Origin: Davidsoniella eucalypti
Lineage: Eukaryota > Ascomycota > Sordariomycetes > Microascales > Ceratocystidaceae
NCBI GenBank assembly: GCA_004009845.1
Contig: RMBW01000053.1
Location: 124,001 to 188,000, forward strand
Reading direction: 5' to 3'
Length of the DNA: 64,000 nt
Part shown: positions 1-10,024 of the stretch, piece by piece
Layout: every line of letters starts with the position of its first letter
Position numbering within the stretch: position 1 is the stretch's first letter
Made by a program: the position numbers and the translations under genes
The notes under the pieces: model-generated
What the model was told of the DNA's origin: nothing
The model's input: only the letters and a program-made list of their open reading frames with translations
The model's database searches: none

Positions 1-6
1 GACACA

Positions 7-2787
7 ATGCCAGACACCACGACCACCAATCAACCCGGCCAGCCTACCACACCCACCGAACGCCGCCACAGCGAATCGTTTCCGGCATATGTGCTTATAG
101 CAGTGCTACTATGGCTTATATTGACACCCGACAGTGGTGACGGGGTGCTATCGTTCAGCGATGTTGGTTCTCAACGATATGACCATGAAAAGTATGCACT
201 AGAAGTGCTACAAAACGCATCATGGGGTGACTTTGCACCACGCATGGAAAACGGACATGGTCTACAAGAGATCCCCCAGTTGCTTTCGCGAGAGGGCGAA
301 GCGCAAAACACCACAACAAACTCGACACTCACTGAAGAAGAAGAATACATTGGCCTAAATTGGGGGTTCGTAAACCTCACGGGCTTCCGCAAAGGCGATA
401 ATTACTCATGGCAGGGCCTCGATGAGTTTCGTTCCATATGTGACCGTCGTCACCGCGATGCATCATTACGAAGCGATAGTACGGAAAAGACTTGGAAGCC
501 GCGTGACGTTCCAGTATGGCAAAATATGTCGGGCTCTGTTAGCGGTACCTGGACCAAGACATCTGTACCGGCGTCAGATCAATCAGCAAACAACTACAAC
601 TTGACGAAACTATGGCCACATGTTGACTGGCTCAAGATGGATGAGGACTGGGGCTGGAATATGACCAAGAGTACAAAGGGAGAAATGAGACTCACGTTGC
701 ATGATCAACCCTCCAAAGCAGCCGGTTTCTATCCGATATCTGACGACTCTAAGGATCTAGGTCCGGAGACCACAGAAAAGTATCGTGCGAATCCTATCTT
801 TGCTTCTATATCTGTAGAAGACGAGAGTGGTCATTATGAGATGTGGGATATGACCCTATATGGATTACACTGGCCTGTCGCTGGAACTGCCCTTCTCACC
901 ACCACCAGCGATAAATTCGATGGCATCTTTGCACTCCCATTTCTTGCGCCGACCAAAGAGATGTTTCTTGGTGGTCGTCATGCCCTCAACGAATCGATAA
1001 TCCAAAGACTTGCTCAGAAAGAAGAGGAGATTATCTCAGATCCACGCATTCCGTGGGGTGCGGATGATTACGGTAACGCCTTCTCTCCCATGCCACAATG
1101 CGAGTATCTAGTCTTTCTTCAACTGCTTCCGCCAGATAAAAAAACCTTCACACATGGTAGAAAAAACATGCCCGTCAACGACATCTTTGACGAAATCGAA
1201 CGCGAGCTTCGTTTTCCTCAAGGCGCGCCGATTCCGGATGTGCCTCCATTACAAATGTCGGCTGTGGTATACTCGCCTGACTGTGGTTTCTATCTCGAAA
1301 GTTCTGGTCCACCGGCCGTTCCCATGTCTGATGCCCGGCACTTTATAGGCTTCAAGGGTGCAATCGTCAGATCACAGCTCAACCACGTTTTGCTAGGTCT
1401 TCTGGGCGTCTTAAGTACACAATTGATTCTCATCAAGCGCCAGATGCGAGAATCGTCTACTCCATCTACTATCGGGCGTGTCAGTTTCCTAACAATCAGC
1501 ATCATGGCTATTGCCGACGGATTATTAATGATGTTCATTATCATCTTTCTTCTCACTTCTCGCTCCTCCATGACTGTGGTGGCTCTCGTCTTTGTTACCA
1601 TGATGTCTGAAGTCATGGCGGCCGTCTTCATGTACAAGATATTCCATACACAGCTTCCTGACAGGATCAGAGAAAGAGAGCGTGCCCGGGCTGCTGCCGC
1701 CGCTGCCGCTCCTCCAACCGTAGCTTTGCAGCCCGCTGAATTTCCCACAGTCGTAGATACTGCATCTACTACCGAGCCCACGGCCAGAGTCTCGTCACGA
1801 GATAGTCTCTCTCATGACTCAGATAGTGAGAATGAGCAAGCTACTCTTCTCCCAACTTCTCGTCGTGCACCATCACCTCCAATAATCATCCCGTCGGATC
1901 AAGATATCGATGCCGAAATCTTCCAGCAAACAACTGCGCCAACCACTACAGCACCAGCTGCCAACAACTCAGATGCTGCAAATGCATCAGGGTTCAGTAC
2001 ATTAAACTTCAGTCACGTGGCACGTTGTCTAATTTTGTCTTCTGCCATTGTCATTATCATTTTGCTTTCTACATTTGCACAGCGGCGCTCGGTGCGGTCC
2101 TTCATCTTCAACAGTCTATCAATGGTATATCTCTCGTTATGGTTCCCTCAAGTCTACCGCAATATCAGCCGCAATTCCCGACGTGCATTAAGCTGGGAAT
2201 TCATGATAGGCCAAAGCATTACTCGTCTCACCCCAATTGGCTACCTATATGCCGTCAATGATAATACATTGCTACTTTCTACAGACCGCAAAGCCTTTGC
2301 TGTCTTTGTTGGCTGGGTATGGCTCCAGTTGTGGCTCCTTGCCGCTCAGGATTTCCTCGGTGCACGCATAGGCGTACCTAAGTCCTGGTTCCCCGAAGGC
2401 TGGGACTACCATCCAGTACTACGTGAAGATGGGCTTGAAAGCGGGCCATTGCCAATCGGCATTGCTGAAGCTCCAGTGAAAATGACTATGGATTCATCGT
2501 CGTCGTCATCGGCATCGTCCATAAACTCAACATCCCCTCTGATGCATGGAGAGTCAACTCGGGCTAGATCGGTACGCGTTATAGATTGTGCCATTTGCAG
2601 AGAAGACTTGGAGGTCCCAGTCTTGGCGGCGGGTGAAAAAGTTCCGGCTGGCGTTTCTGGCGTATTTGCGCGCAGAGCATACATGGTCACTCCATGTGGA
2701 CATGTCTTCCATACTCCATGCTTGGAAGGCTGGATGCGTTTTAGGTTACAGTGCCCTAACTGTCGTGAAGATCTTCCTTCCCTATAG
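7..2787 (+). CDS. tul1: Tul1/Dsc1-type transmembrane RING E3 ubiquitin ligase
   Basis: A single uninterrupted frame of 926 aa. It has an N-terminal hydrophobic anchor (about residues 26-41), a large predicted lumenal region with many N-x-S/T sites (about 45-440), then several membrane segments (about 450-475, 493-545, 673-716 and 763-783) split by a Ser/Pro-rich cytosolic loop. The C-terminus is a RING-H2 finger (about 861-926): a CAIC pair, then CGHVFHTPC, then CPNC. This layout is that of the Tul1/Dsc1 (DscA) catalytic subunit of the Golgi/endosomal DSC E3 complex, which marks misplaced membrane proteins and, in many fungi, drives SREBP cleavage. The RING and topology are seen; the role is inferred from the family. 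The ATG lies only 7 bases from the window edge, so an upstream exon cannot be excluded, but the length fits the family. Confidence 0.9.
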   Translation: MPDTTTTNQPGQPTTPTERRHSESFPAYVLIAVLLWLILTPDSGDGVLSFSDVGSQRYDHEKYALEVLQNASWGDFAPRMENGHGLQEIPQLLSREGEAQNTTTNSTLTEEEEYIGLNWGFVNLTGFRKGDNYSWQGLDEFRSICDRRHRDASLRSDSTEKTWKPRDVPVWQNMSGSVSGTWTKTSVPASDQSANNYNLTKLWPHVDWLKMDEDWGWNMTKSTKGEMRLTLHDQPSKAAGFYPISDDSKDLGPETTEKYRANPIFASISVEDESGHYEMWDMTLYGLHWPVAGTALLTTTSDKFDGIFALPFLAPTKEMFLGGRHALNESIIQRLAQKEEEIISDPRIPWGADDYGNAFSPMPQCEYLVFLQLLPPDKKTFTHGRKNMPVNDIFDEIERELRFPQGAPIPDVPPLQMSAVVYSPDCGFYLESSGPPAVPMSDARHFIGFKGAIVRSQLNHVLLGLLGVLSTQLILIKRQMRESSTPSTIGRVSFLTISIMAIADGLLMMFIIIFLLTSRSSMTVVALVFVTMMSEVMAAVFMYKIFHTQLPDRIRERERARAAAAAAAPPTVALQPAEFPTVVDTASTTEPTARVSSRDSLSHDSDSENEQATLLPTSRRAPSPPIIIPSDQDIDAEIFQQTTAPTTTAPAANNSDAANASGFSTLNFSHVARCLILSSAIVIIILLSTFAQRRSVRSFIFNSLSMVYLSLWFPQVYRNISRNSRRALSWEFMIGQSITRLTPIGYLYAVNDNTLLLSTDRKAFAVFVGWVWLQLWLLAAQDFLGARIGVPKSWFPEGWDYHPVLREDGLESGPLPIGIAEAPVKMTMDSSSSSSASSINSTSPLMHGESTRARSVRVIDCAICREDLEVPVLAAGEKVPAGVSGVFARRAYMVTPCGHVFHTPCLEGWMRFRLQCPNCREDLPSL

Positions 2788-4083
2788 AATCACAGTCTCT
2801 CTTTGTATTTTATTATATTCCCCAGTTCAGATATCATAGCCATTAGATGTTTCCATATTTTTCAAATTGTTTAATATTATTACATTTTATACCTACAAGT
2901 ATGATCGCTATTCCGTCAGGGTTTTATTGCACTGTCTACTTTAACCCTATGTATGCATGGGGTAATGATTTGATCACAGAACGATTTGGCTTGGCTCACC
3001 TCAGGTTGGAGTGGCCATTGCAACGCAAACATAGCACCCACGCTTCTTATCTGTTCCAGAAGGCCTCTTCTTATAGGGGAGAGCCAGACCGATTTAGATT
3101 TCGTAGTTTTTCATCCTATGCTTAGCAGATATAGCAGTGAAATATTAAATATCGTGAAACAGTTCCTTGAATGCTCTCAAACACAAACGACGATTGATTC
3201 CTTCTATACGTGTATATGTACTTTTATATACATATACATATGTAGATTCGGATAATCGTCCCAAACAAATTCAATCTAAATCTAACTTCAGAGAGGATGA
3301 CAGGGTGTGATTTCTTAGCCCGGTCACATAATTAACTGGCAATATATGCCGATCTACAGTTAATGATATATATTGTAGGGAACAATGTCTGTCAAGTTTA
3401 GGAGGGCCACTATTTTTACTAGGTCACCCACCACCTTCCATGAAGAAAAGTGGCCGATACTATTTGTAGTTGTATTTGTAGTTGTTTTTAGTCTGCTGGC
3501 TTGTTACAGTGCATCTATCTTTGTTGTATATGTATGATTGATAACTAGGGACTATAGTAGGTGATAGCGAGCGCCTTTCGCCGACAAAGATCATCGCGCA
3601 CCTGGGCAAATTACCAAGGAGTTATGAACACAGACGCCGCAACATCTAGGAGTAGACATCATAAGCTGAACGGATGCAATAGAGCGGGCGACCCGGATGG
3701 TGTTACGGGTTGACTGTGATTGGGCCAAGACACGTCCCCAATGTCAGCTATGAGCAACAATACAAAAAGAAATGCCAGAACGCGAGTCTTAATCGTACCT
3801 TAAAGGTACCTGGCATGTGCAAATAACACTCGCCGGGTACATGTGGGGTACTGCTACGGTATTATGGCTTAAGCGGTACACTTTGCATTGCTTAACACTA
3901 AGCAGTAACTCCAAGCCCGACCTGTACCTGTTCCTTTTATCCTCTTGCGATTATATCTGTATATTTCACTAATATTTTACTGGGCTAGTTCTAGTACGGT
4001 TCTCAAGGGCTCCTTTGGACATTTGACAACAGCCGTAGAAAAAAATATAAAGAGGAAAAAAGGGATCTCTAGCTTGCCGCATG
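2788..4083. other. Intergenic region between tul1 and cac2
   Basis: About 1.3 kb with no coding region I can support. Just after the ligase stop the sequence is AT-rich. A TA-rich alternating stretch lies near 3205-3245. Open frames here are under 95 codons, as expected by chance. A perfect small palindrome (TACCTTTAAGGTA-like) sits near 3797-3810. No transposon ends or RNA gene were seen. Confidence 0.5.
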
Positions 4084-4795
4084 TGCGCTAAGCTGACCCT
4101 CTGTAGTTCCTGCCGCTTGATTGACCTTTGACCTTTTAGAGGCAAACTGCAAGTAATATTTCACGACGCCTTTTTCCTGCGCTCGCCCGGCCACCCATCT
4201 GACTGATAGTTCCTGCCATTGTGCATAATCATTGCCTTACCAACACATATCTTTTTCTCTACATCTTATCCCTCTAACCAACACTCGCACAACTACTGCT
4301 TTATCGCCAGATTTACCCTTTTGTTTGCCCCCCTTCTATCCTTCTGCAGGCTGTGGTAGCAGCAGCTCGTCAACAAAGCCCTGTTTCGTTTCAGCTACTG
4401 TACCAACCAGCGCATCGTCCTTTCGAGCACTAGACGTAGAGAAACAGTATACTATTTTGGCAAGGAGCAACAACGCAGCCCTTTCGACCTTTCGAAGGCT
4501 AATCTCGCCGACATCTTTCTTTCACAATCCGAGTTTCTTCCAACGCCAACTTTCTACAATACATCATCCTCCCAAATCCAATCCGCTATCCTTCGCTGCC
4601 CCGACGACCGCCATCCTTCAATCGAATCACTCAAGCTCTTTGAAGCTTGTTTCAAGCACTCGTTCCGTTTCTACTACGCTTATACCAGTGAGGCCTTGCC
4701 CCTCGGCAGGGCTTTACACTGTAGCCTACCCGCAAATCAGAACACCAAAAAGAAATACATTGCATATATAAATATATTCTGCCACTACACACACA
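4084..4795 (+). promoter_or_regulatory. Long ATG-free pyrimidine-rich leader of cac2
   Basis: Between the ATG at 4081 and the cac2 start codon at 4796 I find no ATG on the plus strand in 712 nt. The stretch is rich in C and T and contains a 179-codon open frame with no ATG start. I read it as promoter plus 5' untranslated leader kept free of upstream AUGs, not as coding sequence. The transcription start cannot be placed from sequence. Confidence 0.5.
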
Positions 4796-7047
4796 ATGAA
4801 GAGCACACCGCTTATTATCAATTGGCACGACCAAAATGCGCCTGTATATTCGGCGCATTTCGAGCCCGGCGGCAAAGGTAGACTGGCTACGGCAGGTGGC
4901 GACAACAACGTTCGAGTAAGTCCACATGTGTCCATCACCGTTACAAAGACTCCCGCTCCCACAGAGAAATGTCTAACATACATGCCAATGTAGCTATGGA
5001 AGGTCGAGCGCAACAATGAGGATCGCAAAGTCGAATATCTTTCAACACTAGCTAAACACACACAGGCCGTAAATGTCGTACGATGGGCCCCCAAAGGTAG
5101 ATTCCAACCTCGAATTACACATTTGCTCCGATCAAGTCGACTTGAAATTAACGAAAGATTTTAATATAGGTGAAATGCTAGCGTCTGCCGGAGACGATGG
5201 CAATGTCATCATCTGGGTGCCATCAGAAACTCACCAAGTTGCATTTGGCTCCGAAGGCCTGGAGGACAAAGAGACATGGAGGGTCCGTCACATGTGCCGC
5301 TCAAGTGGCGCCGAAATATACGATTTAGCATGGTCGCCAGATGGAAACTACTTCATCATCGGCAGTATGGACAATATCGCCCGTATATATAGCAGTCAAA
5401 CCGGGTATCTTGTCCGCCAAATTGCAGAGCATAGCCATTACGTGCAAGGCGTTGCTTGGGATCCCTTAAACGAATACATCGCGACACAATCTTCCGATAG
5501 ATCAGTCCATATCTATTCGCTTAAGAACAAGGAAGGACAATACACTTTGAGCCAGCTTGACGATGGCAAGACAACGAAGCTAGTAGGCCATATGAAGGGT
5601 GATCTCCCTCCACGTCGTCTAGTTGCCAATAGCCCTGCTCCTTCAGATGCTAATGGCTCTAGACTAATTGCCTCTGTTGAAGCAAGCTCTCCTGCACCTT
5701 CAGCCCCGGGTACGCCGACGTCGATGGCTCTTCCAATGAACCCGCCAAGCGTGATCAGTCATTCAAGAAGATCTTCCTTTTCTTCTCGGAGATCCATGTC
5801 ACCAGCGCCTGCTATGCCATTGCCTGCGGTCATGCAAATGTCTGTAGAGGCGTCTCCCAAGCCATTATCCTTCACATCCGGTGGTACTGGGGTAAGGAAT
5901 GCTCTAATGTATGCAAATGAGACTTTGACCTCTTTCTTCCGTCGGTTGACCTTCACGCCCGATGGCAGCTTGCTTCTCACTCCATCTGGACAATATCAAA
6001 CACAACACCAAGCGACCAAAGATTCCAGGCCTAGCTATGAGATGGTAAACACTGTATACATCTATAGTCGTGGCGGCATAAACAAGCCTCCTATCGCCCA
6101 CTTGCCCGGCCACAAAAAGCCATCTGTAGCAGTCAGATGTTCACCAATAGTCTACAATCTGCGTAATTCTCCTCAAGCAACGAAGAACATAACTATCGAT
6201 ACCTCGTCTAATGAGGATGCCATTGCCCCTCTACCGGAATCTGTGTCAACTGTAGAGCCAACAAACATGGAACCTCCTGCCAAGCCCGTCACTGCCGCTT
6301 CTGGAGGTCCAACGCCTGCTTTCACGCTACCATATCGCATGATTTATGCTGTTGCTACGCAAGACAGCGTACTCGTGTACGATACTCAGCAGATGACACC
6401 TATCTGCGTAGTGAGTAACCTTCACTGCGCAACTTTCACCGACTTGGCATGGTAAGTTTCCCATCTTCCTACATGTCGTCAACCGAGTATAAACTAACAT
6501 TCATCACTACAGGTCTTCCGATGGCTCTACTCTATTAATCACCTCCTCAGATGGGTTCTGTTCCACTCTTTCGTTCTCACCTGGTGAGCTAGGCCAAGTT
6601 TACACCGGTGAAATCGGCAAATCAAACGTGGGAACATCTGTTCCTGCCCCTCCATCTCCGTTCAATAATCGCACTACCGCTGGTTCAGCGTCAACATCGT
6701 CGGGTTCATCCGTCACTGGTTTCTCGCTCCGCGGCGCATCGCCTGCCTTGTCGACATCAAGCAACCCTAACTCTGTCGCTGCTACCACGGGCAAACCACT
6801 GATTACGGGAACGGTTCCCAGTCTTACAGCATCTGGTCCAAGTAATAAATCGGCTGGTATGCCAATCACAACACCACCGGAAACTCCACGCACTGCATTA
6901 GCATCTGTATCTGCTTCAACAAGTGGCGTCAAGCGTGAGGCTGGCGGTGAAGAAAAAGAGGATAGCAGCCAGCCTAAAAAGCGAAGAATTGCTCCTACGC
7001 TTGTCCAACAGTTTTCTAAACAGGAGCAATCTAAGGAGACGTCTTAA
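4796..7047 (+). CDS. cac2: Chromatin assembly factor 1 subunit B (Cac2, WD40)
   Basis: Four exons: 4796-4915, 4994-5096, 5170-6451, 6513-7047. The introns start GTAAGT, GTAGAT and GTAAGT and all keep the frame, giving about 679 aa. The protein opens with a CAF-1 p60-type first WD repeat (MKSTPLIINWHDQNAPVYSA), followed by further repeats containing GDDGNVIIW, WSPDGNYFIIGSMDN and VQGVAWDP. A long Ser/Pro-rich insertion (about residues 190-260) comes before the later repeats, and a basic, disordered tail ends in a KKRR nuclear-type motif. CAF-1 loads H3-H4 onto newly replicated DNA in the nucleus; Cac2 is the middle WD40 subunit. HIR1-type WD proteins are the closest alternative, but the N-terminus and length favour Cac2. 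Confidence 0.9.
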
Positions 7048-10024
7048 GTGCTGGCGGGCGTAATATATATCTTATCTAGCATTAACTATTGTTTATTTTC
7101 CTGTTTTTCTTCATCTTCAGAGTAATCAACTATAATCGGGTATCAAGCTATAGGGCGTTTCTACAGCGGTATCATACATCATTGTTTTATAGGTTCCTTT
7201 TTTCTCATACAAACTCAAAATATAACTTACCCATTGTGTGAATTATTACTTTATACATGATAGCTCACTTTAGCATGACTCGCATAGAATAGTATTGAAC
7301 TGCATAATTAGAGCACTTGGTTTATCTATCGCTATCTCATATATCACTCCCAAAACCTATGATTAGGATATGACAGGTTTCCAATTTTTACGGTGTTTAA
7401 ACCCACATACATAGTAACGCCCCAATATCTCGGTCCTAGTAATAAAAGTTGTTCAATATCTGTGCCCATAATATAGAATGGAACAACTTCTGTGTGATTT
7501 CCGATAATCACCATGAGTGACATCAGGTGTATTCCCCGAAGAAGACTCGGTTTTGGCAAGCTTCTCAACTCTTTTTGTGTCTTGCTTTTAAGCAACTGTT
7601 CTACCATGACGTATGCAACATGGCCTTTGGTGTAAATGAGTAAGAGAGAAAATTCATTAATTATTATTAGCTATCTAAGTTAACTAGATCAACGGCTGAA
7701 GCATCTGCATCTTTGGCGTCCTTCACGGCTACTAGTAGGATGGAATACGTTCCAGTGTTCCATATGAGAAACGAGACTCATGACAAGCTCCCTTTTTTCT
7801 TCAAGGCAGCTAAATTATATCGTAGTTATAACAAGCTATGGTGCGTGACTTTCCAGATTCCTCACTCCTTTAGTCATTCACTCTTGTTCTATTTCAAGTT
7901 TCCTCGTACATAGTCAAGAGACTTTGCTTGTCGAAGCGGCGGAAAGAAATAATGTTGATGAAAGGGCTACTTATCAAAGAAAGGGATGTAGGCATTGGTA
8001 TGCTTCTGTGTCTTATTACAATATTTACTACTTTACATAAGTAATGAGACATTAGTCTTGATAGCGAGTCGTAGAGGTTGCAGACTAGCAGGGTTCCCAG
8101 AAAAGACTAAATGGAACTGGAATAGTTTGTAAAAATACTACTAGTAGGTTTAATCTACTAATATACGCAAATCTTAGTGAAGTCTAGCTGTGAGAAGATC
8201 ATGTTGGTGACAAAGTGACAAAGTTGAGCGCCATGAGTATCAAGAAAATAATATTGGATGTATTAGAGAGCTGCATAGTCACAAATAGAGAGAAGTGATG
8301 GTGGCTTGATTAGCAGCAAGTACTTGGCGAAATTTGGGCGGTGAGCGTTACTTGGAGGCGGTCTGGTGGAAGTTGGTGCTAATGTGATGGCTATAGCTGG
8401 TACGGTATTGGCGGTGGTGATGGTAGTAGCGTTGGCGTCTTGGGATGTACTAGTACATGTAGAATAGAGATTGCCTAGCGACCATTCCAAGTTTCTTTCT
8501 TGTTTTGAGTAAGAGTGAATATGAATTTCATCCTACATTGTAATGACAGCCAGATTTTGACCTCTACTGATTAGTGAATATCTGGTACATCGCGATAATG
8601 GGGAGTAATACAATATCGGGGCATTATAGTGAAGCAGCTGGGCAGCTGGCAGCGAGTACTTGGAGCAGTTGATGCCGGGCTGTTTTGTTCCTAAAGTCGG
8701 AATAAAGTGGGGGCACAGACTTGGCTACGTTGCTGTCGTTACGAAAATGGGTAGCTGATCATGGGTAAAAAAGAAAGTAAACAATACGGCAGGCCAGCCC
8801 ACATCCCCTGCGTCGTCTACGGATGGTGCTTTGTGCAAGCGCCTACAATACAAATTAGAAATGAAAACAAGGAAAAAGAACGACAGCCAGAAGCCTGTCC
8901 CATTATGGCCCCGAGACCAAGCCAGCCCTGGCAGTTGCAGCAACAACAGCATGAAAGAGAAAACCCTTTTGCGGTTTGTGTAATATCCATCCCAGTTTGC
9001 AGTACTGCAGATTTCATATCTTTTAGATGGAAAGAACAGAGGCCCGCTGCAAAACCGTGGTTCCTGCTGTTCTGAGCACAACCCACGCATGCACGCATAG
9101 TAAACGCACGCACTTGCTCTTTTAGTACTTGGTAGTTTCAGTAGACGAGTTATCGACTCGTCTTTTAGTCGTAGTCTCGTGAGGAAACATTGTCGCATTA
9201 TCGTCAGCCTTGTCTTTCCTTCCATCCCCGGTTTCTGTGGCGTATCTCATCATTTCACATGGTAGTATACTAGAGGCCAACTGGCACGCTGCGCTTTGCC
9301 TTTGTTTGCCCATCAAGTGCCGATCCCAGGCGAGCTACTGGAAACTAGCTAACTATTTCTAGTTCAATTTGTGTTGTTGATAGCCCGCATTAAGTCCATT
9401 GAGCGTTGCTTTGGTTGCTCCCCACTAAAGATTTGCCGCCACCGTCGCTTTGTTTACCTTGCAAAATAAAATACAAAAATTGTACCACCCTTCTTTTACC
9501 TGGGCCGTCGCTCGCTTCCCTGTCAATGGTCATTTTCTTCCTCGCTTTGAACTTCGTCACCTCATATTCGCCCTGCCCAGGGAATGCTGGCTATTGCTTT
9601 ATCGTTGCTTGAAGCACACTGAGTCGTCTGTTTACTTCGGCCTACTGAACCGCATTGGATCGACGGTCCCTCCAAGAAAAAGAGTGCTTAATCATCATCT
9701 TCCTGTGCTTGCCCTTCGCGTGCGCACTTTGCACTTTGCATCTTGCTTGTTTGCTCTCGCTTCCATCGGCCCGCATCCATTGGGACCTCAGTTTATCGGC
9801 CAATCTGTTTAGTCCCCTCGTCCGCCGTTCATTTTTGCATCCGTCGACTTCTCAGCTGCACCCCCGATTCAAGAGCCTGCTTGTCAGGTGGCCGCTACCA
9901 GACCTTGGGATATGCTTCCCGGCAACCTCTTTCTGTCCCTGTAGAATCGAATCGCCTCGACCGCTTTACTCCCATATGCATCGCATCATCGTATTATCCA
10001 TCGCCTTGAAAAACACTACAAGAA
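7048..10024. other. Gene-free interval upstream of the IQGAP gene
   Basis: About 3 kb without a convincing gene. It holds a possible retroelement protease relic (listed separately at 7344-7607), AT-rich sequence to about 8.7 kb, and a more GC-rich part from 8.7 kb that becomes pyrimidine-rich toward the IQGAP start and probably includes its promoter and leader. Unlike the cac2 and choline sulfatase leaders, this one does contain ATGs (for example near 9526 and 9975). A 166-codon minus-strand frame at 8725-9225 resembles no known protein. Confidence 0.4.
7344..7607 (-). pseudogene. Possible relic of a retroelement aspartic protease
   Basis: An 87-aa frame opening with ATG at 7607. Its middle part (IIGNHTEVVPFYIMGTD, then LLLLGPRYW) resembles the second half of retropepsin-like domains in fungal Ty3/Gypsy polyproteins, where a pattern of the type 'G-x-H-x-E-x-x-x-F-x-I ... 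I-x-L-G-x-x-W-L' is usual. The catalytic D-S/T-G triad is not visible and no reverse transcriptase, LTR or integrase is nearby, so at most this is a small decayed fragment. A chance frame in AT-rich DNA is a real alternative. Confidence 0.2.

Noticed and set aside
1290..1781. A 163-codon minus-strand frame
   Set aside because: It is the antisense shadow of the Tul1/Dsc1 coding sequence.
4232..4771. A 179-codon plus-strand frame upstream of cac2
   Set aside because: It has no ATG start, is Ser/Pro/Thr-rich like translated pyrimidine-rich leader, and ends just before the cac2 start.
8725..9225. A 166-codon minus-strand frame from an ATG
   Set aside because: It resembles no family, has mixed composition typical of antisense or chance frames, and frames of this size are expected occasionally in 64 kb.
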